Assembly (NCBI GenBank): GCA_035771175.1
Contig: JAYMFD010001202.1
Coordinates: forward strand, 1 to 64,000
Length of the DNA: 64,000 nt
Direction of reading: 5' to 3'
Origin: Paratinospora sagittata
Taxonomy: Eukaryota > Streptophyta > Magnoliopsida > Ranunculales > Menispermaceae
Shown: piece by piece, positions 1 through 9,400 of the stretch
Layout of the letters: the number at the start of each line of letters is the position of its first letter
Position numbering within the stretch: the stretch's first letter is position 1
Made by a program: the position numbers and the translations under genes
Notes under the pieces: generated by a model
The model's input: the letters and a program-made list of their open reading frames with translations, nothing else
The model's database searches: none
What the model was told of the DNA's origin: nothing

Positions 1-2
1 TG

Positions 3-917
3 TCACCCTGGGGAGCTCCAGTTCTTTTTGTGAAAAAGAAAGATGGGAGCTTGCGGTTATGCATCGACTATCGCCAATTGAACAGGGTGACCATCAAGAA
101 CAAATATCCTCTCCCAAGGATTGATGACTTGTTTGATCAGTTGAGGGGAGCGAAGTATTTTTCGAAGATTGATTTGCGCTCTGGGTATCATCAGCTGAGG
201 ATCAGGGAGGAAGATGTGCCTAAGACAGCATTCAGAACCCGCTATGGACATTATGAGTTCCTTGTGATGCCATTTGGTGTGACTAATGCACCGGCGATGT
301 TCATGGACCTGATGCAGAGGGTCTTTAGGCAGTATCTGGATAAGTTTGTCATCGTCTTCATTGATGACATATTGGTGTATTCCAAGACTCAGGCTGAGCA
401 TGAAGAACACCTTAGAGTGACCTTGCAAACTCTGAGAGAGCATAGGCTATATGCAAAGCTGAGCAAGTGCGAGTTTTGGATCACCGAAGTGAAGTTCTTA
501 GGTCATGTGGTGAGTTCTGAGGGGATTTCAGTTGATCCGTCTAAGGTTGAAGCCATTATCAGTTGGCCTAGGCCTACCACAGTGACCGAGATCAGAAGCT
601 TTCTTGGGTTAGCTGGTTACTATAGGAGATTCGTTCAGGGATTCTCCAAGATAGCTACGCCTATGACTAGGCTCACCCAGAAAGATGTGTCCTTTGTATG
701 GACCGAGGAGTGTGAGAATGCCTTTTTAGAGTTGAAGAAAAGATTGACATCTACGCCAGTGTTGATTTTGCCAGAGCCTGATCAGGAGTTAGTTATCTAT
801 ACTGATGCCTCTCGTATCGGCTTGGGTTGCGTGTTGATGAAGAAGGATAGGGTCATTGCTTATGCATCGAGGCAGTTGAAGGTGCATGAAAAAAAAACTA
901 CCCTGTTCATGACTTAG
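3..917 (+). CDS. pol: pol fragment 1: reverse transcriptase and N-terminal RNase H (5' truncated, frameshifted at end)
   Basis: This frame is open from the window edge (first codons S-P-W-G-A-P) to a TAG at 915-917; the true start is further left, and the GTG at 30 is not a real start. Counting from that GTG, the reverse transcriptase palm shows catalytic Asp48 ([10 protein letters not shown]) and Asp112-Asp113 in FIDDILVYS, the Ty3/gypsy form of the YxDD box. [10 protein letters not shown] and [11 protein letters not shown] are further conserved blocks. The first RNase H catalytic Asp is Asp259 in IYTDAS. The frame then runs into nine consecutive A residues (889-897) and is lost: the following sequence continues in another frame, consistent with 2 extra bases or 1 missing base. 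The product would be the enzyme that makes DNA from the element's RNA in cytoplasmic particles. An open frame on the opposite strand here is only a shadow. Confidence 0.93.
   Translation, partial: SPWGAPVLFVKKKDGSLRLCIDYRQLNRVTIKNKYPLPRIDDLFDQLRGAKYFSKIDLRSGYHQLRIREEDVPKTAFRTRYGHYEFLVMPFGVTNAPAMFMDLMQRVFRQYLDKFVIVFIDDILVYSKTQAEHEEHLRVTLQTLREHRLYAKLSKCEFWITEVKFLGHVVSSEGISVDPSKVEAIISWPRPTTVTEIRSFLGLAGYYRRFVQGFSKIATPMTRLTQKDVSFVWTEECENAFLELKKRLTSTPVLILPEPDQELVIYTDASRIGLGCVLMKKDRVIAYASRQLKVHEKKTTLFMT
888..898 (+). other. Frameshift in pol at a nine-A run
   Basis: The upstream frame reads ...V-H-E-K and hits an A run (889-897), after which the conserved RNase H wording goes on only in another frame. 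The shift equals +2 or -1. The break lies between the first and second catalytic residues of RNase H, so a product stopping at 917 would have RT but no working RNase H or integrase. Ty3/gypsy chromoviruses of plants normally have RT to integrase in one frame, so programmed frameshifting here would be atypical; a mutation or a sequencing error in the homopolymer is more likely. Confidence 0.85.
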
Positions 918-928
918 AACTGGCCGCA

Positions 929-2713
929 GTGGTTTTTGCTTTGAAGATTTGGAGGCATTATCTCTATGGTGAGAGATTCACTTTGTATTCTGACCATAAG
1001 AGCCTCAAGTACTTGTTCTCTCAGAAGGAATTGAACATGAGGCAGAGAAGGTGGTTAGAGCTCCTCAAAGACTATGATTTTACATTGGAATACCACCCAG
1101 GTAAAGCCAATGTAGTGGCTGATGCATTGAGCAGGAAGCGGGTAGAGACAGTTATGGTAGCACACCAGATGTCTCATGAGTGGAGACTACTTGAGGCGGC
1201 TACGGTTATGAGTATATGTGCTACCCCTTCAGATCAGATTGTGATATGTGCTCAAATGAGAGCTCAGCCTACACAAGTCCAGGAGGTAATTGACCAACAG
1301 AGACTTGACGTTGATTATGGGATATACAAGTCTTGGGCTGAGAGCAGTGATTTTACTGATTGGCACTTGTCATCTGATGGTGCCTTGAGATTTAGGGGAC
1401 GTTTATGGGTTCCCGCAGATCCACGACTTAGACAGAGTGTTCTCCAAGAGGCTCACAGATCTCATTATGCTATTCATCCTGGCGGAACCAAGATGTATCA
1501 TGATATGAAAAGAATGTATTGGTGGCCCGACATGAAGAGAGAAATAGCTCAGTTCATTCAGAGGTGTGAGATCTGTCAAAGAGTCAAAGCTGAGCATCAG
1601 AGGCCTGGAGGGCAGATGCAACTGCTTGCCATTCCTGAGTGGAAATGGGAGCATGTCACTATGGACTTTGTTGTGGGATTACCCAACACCCCGAGGAGAC
1701 ATAATGCTGTTTGGGTTATTATTGATCGCTTGACCAAGTCCGCTCACTTTCTACCGGTGAACACTAGGGATTCTATGGACAAGCTGAGCAGACTCTATAT
1801 GCGGGAGATAGTCAGATTACATGGAGTGCCTGTTTCGATTGTGTCAGATAAGGATCCGAGGTTTACATCGGTATTCTGGCAGGGCCTGCAGAGGCAGCTC
1901 GGCACTAGACTAGATCTCAGTACCGCTTTTCACCCCCAGACGGATGGCCAGTCTGAGAGGTTGATATCGATTTTAGAGGATATGCTTCGAGCTTGTGTCC
2001 TTGAGTCCAGTGGTAACTGGGAGGAGTACATACATCTGTGTGAATTCGCGTACAACAATAGCTATCAGTCCAGTATTGGCATGGCTCTTTTTGAGGCATT
2101 GTATGGTCGACCCTGTAGATCTCCGATCTGTTGGACGGAGGTAGGGGATGTTGCGATGATGGGACCAGAGTTTGTACAAGAACACACAGAGAATATTAAG
2201 AGGATCAAGCATAATATGAAAGTAGCCCAAGACAGGCAGAAGAGTTACAATGATGCCAAGCGGAAGACCGTAGAGTTCGAGGTGGGTGACCAAGTTTTAT
2301 TGAAGGTCTCACCTCAGAAGGGCCAAACTAGATTTGGGATAAAAGGCAAGCTCGCTCCGAGATTTATTGGGTCGTTCGAGGTTTTAGAACGAATTGGCCC
2401 CGTCGCTTACCGATTAGCCTTGCCACCTCAGTTAGCAGCAGTCCACAATGTCTTTCACGTGTCAATGCTGAGAGTATACAAGAGTGATTTTGATCACATC
2501 TTGGACTGGAGGAACATTGAACTGAGGCAGGATGGGACTTATGATGAGGAACCTATTCAGATACTTGACCGGAAGGTCCAGAGGTTACGTAACCGTGAGA
2601 TTCCGATGGTTAAGGTGAGATGGCAGTTCCATGGCGAGGAACAGGTTACTTGGGAGCGTGAGGACTACATGATGGAGCACTTTGCCGAGTTCATGGGCTT
2701 AGGTAATTCTTAA
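929..2713 (+). CDS. pol: pol fragment 2: C-terminal RNase H, integrase and chromodomain-like tail
   Basis: This continues the same polyprotein in the shifted frame; similarity already begins at about 896, and the GTG at 929 is only the first possible start codon. The second RNase H catalytic residue, Glu, is encoded at 917-919, directly at the frame break; the third and fourth are Asp22 (YSDHKSL) and Asp65 (VADALSRK). The integrase zinc finger has His176, His183, Cys213 and Cys216. The catalytic core has Asp246 (TMDFVVGLP), Asp307 (VSDKDPRF) and Glu343 (TDGQSERL), a D,D35E triad. The GPY/F-type module lies around residues 489-516 ([10 protein letters not shown]). Residues about 538-590 ([27 protein letters not shown]) resemble the chromodomain of plant chromoviruses, which can guide integration to certain chromatin. 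The frame ends with TAA at 2711-2713, 43 bp before the LTR. All catalytic residues of RNase H and integrase are present, so apart from the frame break this copy looks young. Confidence 0.93.
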   Translation: MVFALKIWRHYLYGERFTLYSDHKSLKYLFSQKELNMRQRRWLELLKDYDFTLEYHPGKANVVADALSRKRVETVMVAHQMSHEWRLLEAATVMSICATPSDQIVICAQMRAQPTQVQEVIDQQRLDVDYGIYKSWAESSDFTDWHLSSDGALRFRGRLWVPADPRLRQSVLQEAHRSHYAIHPGGTKMYHDMKRMYWWPDMKREIAQFIQRCEICQRVKAEHQRPGGQMQLLAIPEWKWEHVTMDFVVGLPNTPRRHNAVWVIIDRLTKSAHFLPVNTRDSMDKLSRLYMREIVRLHGVPVSIVSDKDPRFTSVFWQGLQRQLGTRLDLSTAFHPQTDGQSERLISILEDMLRACVLESSGNWEEYIHLCEFAYNNSYQSSIGMALFEALYGRPCRSPICWTEVGDVAMMGPEFVQEHTENIKRIKHNMKVAQDRQKSYNDAKRKTVEFEVGDQVLLKVSPQKGQTRFGIKGKLAPRFIGSFEVLERIGPVAYRLALPPQLAAVHNVFHVSMLRVYKSDFDHILDWRNIELRQDGTYDEEPIQILDRKVQRLRNREIPMVKVRWQFHGEEQVTWEREDYMMEHFAEFMGLGNS

Positions 2714-2743
2714 CCTTAAAACTTCGAGGACGAAGTTCATTCT

Positions 2744-2756
2744 AAGGTGGGTGTGA
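2744..2756 (+). promoter_or_regulatory. Polypurine tract (plus-strand primer)
   Basis: AAGGTGGGTGTGA directly precedes the TGTG that begins the LTR. Plant Ty3/gypsy elements of this type commonly carry AAGGTGGG-like sequence here; RNase H leaves it as the primer for plus-strand DNA. It is less pure than usual, with three T residues. Confidence 0.7.
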
Positions 2757-3174
2757 TGTGACGCCTCGAAAATTATTTCATCTAGCCCATAACCCAATTG
2801 TATTTTGCCCAAACTCTATGTGTTGCCTTGATATGTTTGGTGTTTGTTTGATGATTGTTTAATGTTTGTATAGTTAATGCTTGATAATGTATATAAATAT
2901 ATGTATCATAAATTGTATATGAGTCATGTTAAATTAAAGTTTAATGCATATGTTATTATTTATGCATGGGCTCATTAAACCATGAATTGATATGGGTTAG
3001 GATTGATGGAATAAAAGGATAAATGAAATTGAAGATTTGGTGTATTAAATGGATTGGACATTTAAAATACATGTGGTTGGTATGGGTAGTATGAGACCAA
3101 CACATGTGAAGGTTGGTGCATGAAAGTGGACAAGTGTCCAATGCCCACTTGTCTTCTTCAAGGAAGTGCTAGAA

Positions 3175-3342
3175 TGAGTGGAGGGAACCAAGGAGAGGAA
3201 AACAAGGAGAGAATCAAGGAGAGAATCAAGGAGGGAATCAAGGAAGTGCTAGAAAGAGGTGAGTGGAGAGAAAAGAAAGAAGAAGAGAAAGAAAAGAAGA
3301 GAAAGGAAAGAAGAAGAGAAAGAAGGAGAGAGTTGCAGGAGT
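3175..3342 (+). repeat. GA/GAA-rich purine tract in the LTR
   Basis: About 165 bp are almost wholly purine on the plus strand, first as repeats of the AGAGAATCAAGG type (about 3205-3240), then as runs of AGAAGAGAAAG. The phrase AAGGAAGTGCTAGAA occurs just before the tract (about 3160) and again within it (about 3240), so part of it arose by duplication. A mirror-like homopurine strand of this kind can form triplex DNA or serve as a GAGA-type regulatory tract; neither is shown. Small open frames on both strands here are low-complexity (Lys/Glu/Arg or Ser/Leu) and not genes. Confidence 0.8.
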
Positions 3343-3354
3343 AAGAACCCTGCG

Positions 3355-4010
3355 AGATTTTCATCAAAGAAGTGGATCTTTGGAATTTACGGTCCGATTG
3401 AGCTCAAATTTTGTCAACACGTTCGTAGCTTATGGTTCTTCATTCTGGTCGGTGGAGATCTTGATCAGAGGTTTCTTCTGAGAGATCTAACCTCTCAAAC
3501 AAAGCTGGCCGGAAAGTCTGGATTTCTCGCACTGTTTCGCTCAAACTTATAGATCTCCTAAATCTACCGTTAGATGGTTATCCAATTTGGGTATGTAGTT
3601 TATAACTGATATTTATACATTCTGAACGGTGAAGATCGTAATTAGAAGCTTGTGCTAAGAGATATAACCTATGAAACAAAGCTGGTCGGAATTTCTGGGT
3701 TTCTCGTTCCGTTTCGGTAAAACTTGTAGATCTCCTCAACGTACCGTTGGATGGATATCAAATTTGAGTATGTAGTTTACAACAGATATTTCTGTATTCG
3801 GAACGGTGGAAATATTTATACGTTAATTATTTTGTGTGATATAGCCATCTGAGTTTGGGTATTTGCAGCAGGAAAGGAGAAACTGTCTGATTAGACACTT
3901 GCTCATCAAAGATACATATCTTTTCGGTCCACCGTTGGATTGGGCTGATATTTGGACAGAAGGTTTGTTTCTTCACATACTTCAATCTGTACGGTTTATT
4001 TTGTGATTAC
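3355..4010 (+). repeat. Four diverged tandem copies of a 177-188 bp repeat inside the LTR
   Basis: The motif AC(C)G..(G/A)GAT recurs at 3389, 3566, 3743 and 3931, so spacing is 177, 177 and 188 bp. Copies 2 and 3 are the most alike: both have AAACAAAGCTGG (gctgg at 3504 and 3681, again 177 apart), TAGATCTCCT, GTATGTAGTTTA and GAACGGTG. Copies 1 and 4 share CATCAAAGA at 3362 and 3904 (542 apart, the sum of the three spacings). The array lies in U3 and could act as a repeated promoter or enhancer block. I see no clear sequence likeness to the neighbouring satellite monomer, despite the similar period. Confidence 0.82.
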
Positions 4011-4893
4011 ATATTTCTGTTGGTAGATTGATACATCTGAACAGAATAATACATGTGAAGAATTGGTAGGGTTGTTTGTATTAGACCTACATTTAGAATA
4101 TGAACTTAGACCTTTCCAAATAGCTTGCATGTCAACTATGTTGACCTAGTTGCCATTGTGGATGAACCCATGATGCAAAATCAGTAATATACATGGCTGA
4201 ACATGGCGACCTAGTGTAAATCGACAATATGGCCTAAGTATGGAAAATTTCATATTTTAGGGCTTTTGATGCTTTTGGCTTAGAATCATTGAATTGATGC
4301 AACTTATGTTTAATTAAGCATGATTAGGGTTGATTATGCTACTGATTTGGTGGTTGTGACCATATCATGGGTTAGGCCTACTTGTGATCAAGTGACCCAA
4401 ATTTGGACATGTTTATGCCTAAGGAATTGAAAATCAGTATTTTTGATTAATAGAATGGTTTATGAATGAGAACTATGCATTAGAGGCCTAAGTCATGTGA
4501 TTTGAGTTGAATGATGGGATTAAATGGGATTTAGGCCTATTAATTATATGTGGGCTGATTTAGGGTTGATTTGTAATGTCTATGTAATTGAGCATAGAAA
4601 TTGATGTATGGTAGGATATTGATGTATGTTTCAGGATCTTGATTGGGTTGATTCGGTTTGGTGGTCGTGTGTGATTAAATACTCTCGCGAGGCTTGGTTG
4701 TGAGTAGGCTTCACTTATGATTATATCATTTATGTCATCATATCACTTATATATATTGTATGTTGAAAGCATGAATGTGTTCTAATGTTTTGAATGATGC
4801 ATTGATTTGAGAAAACCTTATGACTTTGGTTGGGCCCATCTATCTGGCTAATAGGGGGACTTGACCTTGTCATAGGAGGGTTTTAAGAAGGAA
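4011..4893 (+). other. LTR interior without recognisable features
   Basis: This AT-rich stretch of the LTR has no open frame of note and no repeat I can support. It contains scattered TTAGGCCTA-like phrases (about 4374, 4485 and 4530) and an alternating TA run at 4748-4754 that could be a TATA box about 1 kb before the LTR end. Confidence 0.5.
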
Positions 4894-5000
4894 ATGATTG
4901 GGATCAACGGCACGGTGAAATAGACGTGGACTAGTAACCCAAGTAAACATGATTGGGATCCACGGCACGGTGAAATAGACGTGGACTAGTAACCCAAGGC
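4894..5000 (+). repeat. 2 x 55 bp tandem repeat in the LTR
   Basis: ATGATTGGGATC starts at 4894 and again at 4949. The copies (CACGGTGAAATAGACGTGG, ACTAGTAACCCAAG) differ at one visible base (CAACGG versus CCACGG), so the duplication is recent relative to the 177-bp repeats. It lies in the right half of the LTR, near the expected transcript-start/R region, and could alter leader length or promoter spacing. Confidence 0.9.
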
Positions 5001-5157
5001 ATGTGGAATGTGGATCCAAATTGATAAACTTTTACTTGCATCGAACTTATTATAAATGCTTGATATCTATATGTTATGAGCTTTTAATCATGCTACACAT
5101 TGACATGCATACATGGTTTTTATTGATGAGTATTGATAGCATATTTGAATTCTATTC

Positions 5158-5215
5158 ACTGGGCATCGTTGGCTCACCCTCATTTTCCTCTTTCAGGTCC
5201 TTCTGTCCCGAATAA
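5158..5215 (+). promoter_or_regulatory. Candidate conserved R-region block of a plant Ty3/gypsy LTR
   Basis: ACTGGGCATCGTTGGCTCAC is followed by a pyrimidine stretch (CCTCATTTTCCTCTTTCAGG) and GTCC. From memory, many plant Ty3/gypsy LTRs carry a CTGGG...GCTCACCC...pyrimidine-AG block near the transcript end region. I offer this as a landmark only; its role (polyadenylation, or a 3' splice-site-like signal) is not shown by the sequence. Confidence 0.35.
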
Positions 5216-5606
5216 GGGCAAGGGAGTAGTCATATCTTGAGGGCCTTGCCTGCGAGAGAATCCAAGTCCTCTATGTGAGTTGAGAGGCATTTTGATTGAA
5301 TTGTGTTTTATATTATGAAGTATTATATTTTGGATTATGTAATTATAATACTTACCACATTTTAGTATGGGTGAGTTGGGACTTGCTAGATAGACCATGT
5401 GGGCACATGACGGTTTTTTTTTTATTTGTACCCACAATTTTGGACTTTATGTGTATGTCAATTTTTAATGGACTGTAGGAATTATGATTTTATTTATGGT
5501 TCATTTTTATGGATTATCTCGTCTTTGATGATTAATACAGTGGGTAGTTTTGTTTAGTACCTTTTGATATTATGTCGTTGTTTGAGATAAGGCTCGTAGG
5601 GTCTCA

Positions 5607-5633
5607 ACCACCTCACGGGAGTTGAGGAGTGGT
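5607..5633 (+). other. Hairpin near the LTR 3' end
   Basis: ACCACCTCA (5607-5615) can pair with TGAGGAGTGGT (5623-5633), giving nine base pairs with a two-base bulge around a seven-base loop (CGGGAGT). It lies about 90 bp from the LTR end, probably in U5 or R, and may fold in the element's RNA leader. Confidence 0.5.
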
Positions 5634-5646
5634 CGGAGATGCCTAC

Positions 5647-5666
5647 GCCGGGCGTCCCGCCCCGGC
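5647..5666 (+). other. GC hairpin near the LTR 3' end
   Basis: GCCGGG (5647-5652) pairs perfectly with CCCGGC (5661-5666) around CGTCCCGC. The surrounding 5630-5720 is strikingly GC-rich compared with the rest of the AT-rich LTR and the satellite. It may be a structured part of the 5' leader of the genomic RNA; function not shown. Confidence 0.5.
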
Positions 5667-5721
5667 ATTCCGCATGCCATTCCCTGTGGGGTTGGTGGTC
5701 CGGGGAGCGGGGGTCGCCACA

Positions 5722-5726
5722 AATCC
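5722..5726 (+). other. Predicted right copy of the target-site duplication (AATCC)
   Basis: Ty3/gypsy integrases make 5-bp target duplications. The five bases after the LTR end are AATCC, which in intact monomers is part of AAAGCAATCCGGTGG. The left copy would lie before the 5' LTR, outside the window, so this is a prediction. Confidence 0.35.
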
Positions 5727-6479
5727 AGTGGATTGGTCGCGTTTGACTCAATTACTTTTTCTAAGTATATTTAGTTCATTTAAACCAAAATTTTAGATTT
5801 GGGGGTCAAAAATTCACCGGGATATTGGAACGGAGTTCCATCTATTCCGGGGGTTCCTAGAAGGATATTGGGACTCGCTAAAAGAGTTGGTGGAGAAAGC
5901 AATCTGGTGGATTGGTAGCGATTGCCTTAAACACATTTTCTAAGTAAATTTAATTCATTTAAACCAAAATTTGAGATTTAGTGGTCAAAAATTCATCGAG
6001 ATATTGGAATGGAGTTCCATCTATTCTGGGGGTTTGCTTGAAGGATATTGGGACTCGCTCAAAGAGTTGGTGGAGAAAGCAATCCGGTGGATTGGTCGCG
6101 TTTGCCTCAATTACTTTTTCTAAGTATATTTAGTTCATTTAAACCAAAATTTTAGATATGGGGGTCAAAAATTCACCGGGATATTGGAACGGAGTTCCAT
6201 CTATTCTGGGGGTTCATAGAAAGATATTGGGACTCGGTCAAAGAGTTGGTGGAGAAAGCAATCTGGTGGATTGGTAGCGATTGCCTCAAACATATTTTCT
6301 AAGTAAATTTAGTTCATTTAAACAAAAAATTTGAGATTTAGGGGTCAAAAATTCATCGGGATATCGGAACGGAGTTCCATCTATTCCGGGTGTTCATAGA
6401 AGGATATTGGGACTCGATCAAAAAGTTGGTGGAAAAGCAATCTGGTGGATTGGTCGCGATTGCCTCAAAAAAATTTTCT
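5722..6479 (+). repeat. Satellite, leading block with alternating monomer types
   Basis: The first monomer is cut by the LTR boundary. The next ones alternate between a TTTTAGAT(T/A)TGGGG-CACCGGG type (5792, 6150) and a TTTGAGATTTAGTGG-CATCGAG type (5970), a dimer of about 359 bp, before the alternation breaks at 6331. A monomer here has the shortened GGTGGAAAAGCAATC (6432), a variant that reappears at about 22551, 28112, 33854, 38158, 42998, 48926, 56274 and 59130 and is a useful phase marker for the array. Confidence 0.75.
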
Positions 6480-9400
6480 AAGTAAATTTAATTCATTTAA
6501 ACCAAAATTTGAGATTTAGTGGTCAAAAATTCATCGAGATATTGGAACGGAGTTCCATCTATTCTGGGGGGTGCTAGAAGGATATTGGGACTCGCTCAAA
6601 GAGTTGGTGGAGAAAGAAATACGGTAGATTGGTCGCGATTGCCTCAAACACATTTTCTAAGTAAATTCAGTTCATTTAAACCAAAATTTTAGATTTGGGG
6701 GTCAAAAATTTATCGGGATATTGAAACGGAGTTCCATCTATTTTGGGGGTTGCTTGAAGGATATTGGGACTCGCTCAAGGAGTTGGTAGGGAAAGCAATC
6801 CGGTGAATTGGTCGTTATTGCCTCAAACACGTTTACTAAGTATATTTAGTTCATTTAAACCAAATTTTAGATTTGGGGGTCAAAAATTAACTGGGATATT
6901 GGAACGGAGTACCATCTATTCCGGGGGTTCCTTGAAGGATATTGGGACTCGATCAAAGAGTTGGTGGAGAAAGTAATCTGGTGGATTGGCCGCGATTGCC
7001 TCAAATACATTTTCTAAGTAAATTTAGTTCATTTAAACCAAAATTTGAGATTTAGTGGTCAAAAATTCATCGGGATATTGGAACGGAGTTCCATCTATTT
7101 TGGGGGGTTGCTAGATGGATATTGGGACTCGCTCAAAGAGTAGGCGGAGAATGCAATCCGGTGGATTGGTCGTGATTGCTTCAAACACATTTTCTAAGTA
7201 AATTTAGTTCATTTAAACCAAAATTTGAGATTTAATGGTCAAAAATTCATCGGGATATTGAAACGGAGTTCCATCTATTCTAGGGGGTTGTTTGAAGGAT
7301 GTTGGGACTCCCTCAAGGAGTTGGTGGACAAAGCAATATGGTGGATTGGTCGCGATTGCCTCAATTACTTTTTCTAAGTATATTTAGTTCATTTAAACCA
7401 AAATTTTAGATTTGGGGGTAAAAAATTCACCGGGATATTGGAGCGGAGTTCCATCTATTCCGGGGGTTCATCGAAGGATATTGGGACTCGCTCAAAGAGT
7501 TGGTGGAGAAAGCAATCTAGTGGATTGGTAGCGATTGCCTCAAACACATTTTCTAAGTAAATTTAGTTCATTTAAACAAAAAATTTGGGATTTTGGGGTC
7601 AAAAATTCATCGGGATATTGGAACGGAGTTCCATCTATTCTGGGGGTTGCTAGAAGGATATTGGCACTCGCTAAAAGAGTAGGTGGAGAAAGCAATCCGG
7701 TGGATTTGTCGCGATTGCCTCAAACAAATTTTTTAAGTTAATTTAGTTCATTGAAAGCAAAATGTGAGATTTAGGGGTAAAAAATTCATCGGGATATTGA
7801 AACAGAGTTCCATCTATTCCGAGGGTTCATAGAAGGATATTGGGACTCGCTCAAAGAGTAGGCGGAGAAAGCAATCGGAGGATTGGTCGCGATTGCTTCA
7901 AACACATTTTCTAAGTAAATTTAGTTCATTTAAACCAAAATTTGAGATTTAATGGTCAAAAATTCATCGGGATATTGAAACGGAGTTCCATCTATTCTGG
8001 GGGTTTGTTTGCAGGATATTGGGACTCTCTGAAGGAGTTGGTGGACAAAGCAATCTGGTGGATTGGTCGCGATTGCCTCAATTACTTTTTCTAAGTATAT
8101 TTAGTTCATTTAAACAAAAATTTTAGATTTGGGGGTCAAAAATTGACCGGGATATTGGATCGGAGTTCCATCTATTCCGGGGGTTCATAGAAGGATATTG
8201 GGACACGCTCAAAGAGTTGGTGGAGAAAGCAATATGGTGGATTGGTAGCGATTGCCTCAAACACATTTTCTAAGTAAATTTAGTTCATTTAAACAAAAAT
8301 TTGAGATTTTGGGGTCAAAAATTCATCGGGATATTGGAACGGAGTTCCATCTATTCTGGGGGGTTGGTAGAAGGATATTGGGACTCGCTAAAAGAGTAGG
8401 TGGAGAAAGCAATCCGGTGGATTTGTCGCGATTGCCTCAAACAAATTTTTTACGTTAATTTAGTTCATTGAAAGCAAAATTTGAGATTTAGGGGTAAAAA
8501 ATTCATCGGGATATTGAAACAGAGTTCCATCTATTCTGGGGGGTGCTAGAAGGATATTGGGACTCGCTCAAAGAGTTGGTGGAGAAAGCAATACGGTAGA
8601 TTGGTCGCGATTGCCTCAAACACATTTTCTAAGTAAATTCAGTTCATTTAAACCAAAATTTTAGATTTGGGGGTCAAAAATTCATCGGGATATTGAAACG
8701 GAGTTCCATCTATTTTGGGTGTTGCTTGAAGGATATTGGGACTCGCTCAAGGAGTTGGCAGAGAAAGCAATCCGGTGAATTGGTCGCGATTGCCTCAAAC
8801 ACTTTTACTAAGTATATTTAGTTCATTTAAACCAAATTTTAGATTTGGGGGTCAAAAATTAACCGGGATATTGGAACGGAGTTCCATCTATTCCGGGGGT
8901 TCCTTGAAGGATATTGGGACTCGATCAAAGAGTTGGTGGAGAAAGCAATCTGGTGGATTGGTCGCAATTGCCTCAAACAAATTTTCTAAGTAAATTTAAT
9001 TCATTTAAACCAAAATTTGAGATATAGTGGTCAAAAATTCATCGGGATATTGAAACGGAGTTCTATCTATTCTGGGGGGTTGCTAGAAGGATATTGGGAC
9101 TCGCTAAAAGAGTAGGTGCAGGAAGCAATCCGGTGGATTGGTCGCGATTGCCTCAAACAAATTTTCTAAGTTAATTTAGTTCATTGAAACCAAAAGTTGA
9201 GATTTAGGGGTCAAAAATTCATCTGGATATTGGAAAAGAGTTCCATCTATTCCGAGGGTTCCTAAAAGGATATTGGGACTCGCTCAAAGAGTAGGCGGAG
9301 AAAGCAATCCGGTGAATTGGTCGCGATTGCTTCAAACACATTTTCTAAGTAAATTTAGTTCATTTAAACCAAAATTTGAGATTTAATGGTCAAAAATTCA

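Larger units (their letters stand above)
1..5721 (+). mobile_element. Ty3/gypsy LTR retrotransposon, 3' part (Tekay/Del-like chromovirus)
   Basis: The order RT, RNase H, integrase, chromodomain-like tail, polypurine tract and LTR is that of a Ty3/gypsy element, with integrase after RNase H (Ty1/copia has it before). The 5' LTR, primer-binding site, gag, protease and the first part of RT lie left of the window. The RT and integrase wording (for example [24 protein letters not shown]...LRN) is closest to what I know of Tekay/Del plant chromoviruses and unlike the centromere-seeking CRM lineage; the clade call is from memory of family motifs, not an alignment. The long LTR also fits Tekay/Del. 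The element ends at 5721, where satellite sequence starts in mid-monomer, so it appears inserted in the satellite. A frameshift in pol suggests this copy is not autonomous, unless the A run is a sequencing error. Confidence 0.93.
2757..5721 (+). repeat. 3' long terminal repeat (about 2965 bp)
   Basis: The left end TGTGACGCC follows the polypurine tract; the right end GGTCGCCACA abuts satellite sequence. TGTGACG and the reverse complement of the right end, TGTGGCG, form a short imperfect terminal inverted repeat, and TG...CA is the standard LTR boundary. An alternative left end is TGATGTGACG at 2754. The LTR should hold the promoter (U3), the transcript start and the polyadenylation site. TATA-like sequences are seen at 2892-2900 and 4748-4754, but I cannot tell which is used. 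It contains no convincing gene. Since the 5' LTR is outside the window, insertion age cannot be judged from LTR divergence. Confidence 0.85.

Noticed and set aside
57..2293. Open frames on the minus strand across pol (57-443, 1403-1654, 1917-2099, 1973-2293)
   Set aside because: They lie opposite clear RT and integrase coding sequence and have no recognisable protein content.
3120..3552. Small overlapping open frames rich in Lys/Glu/Arg (plus strand) or Ser/Leu (minus strand) in the LTR
   Set aside because: They are translations of the GA-rich purine tract and its surroundings; low complexity, no conserved start.
3355..4010. Homology between the LTR 177-bp repeats and the satellite monomer
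   Set aside because: Only short AT-rich words such as AAATTTGAG are shared; no colinear match is visible by eye. Kept only as a similarity in period.
5003..5751. Small open frames in the right half of the LTR on both strands
   Set aside because: No domain or codon pattern; one crosses the LTR-satellite boundary, which rules it out as an element gene.
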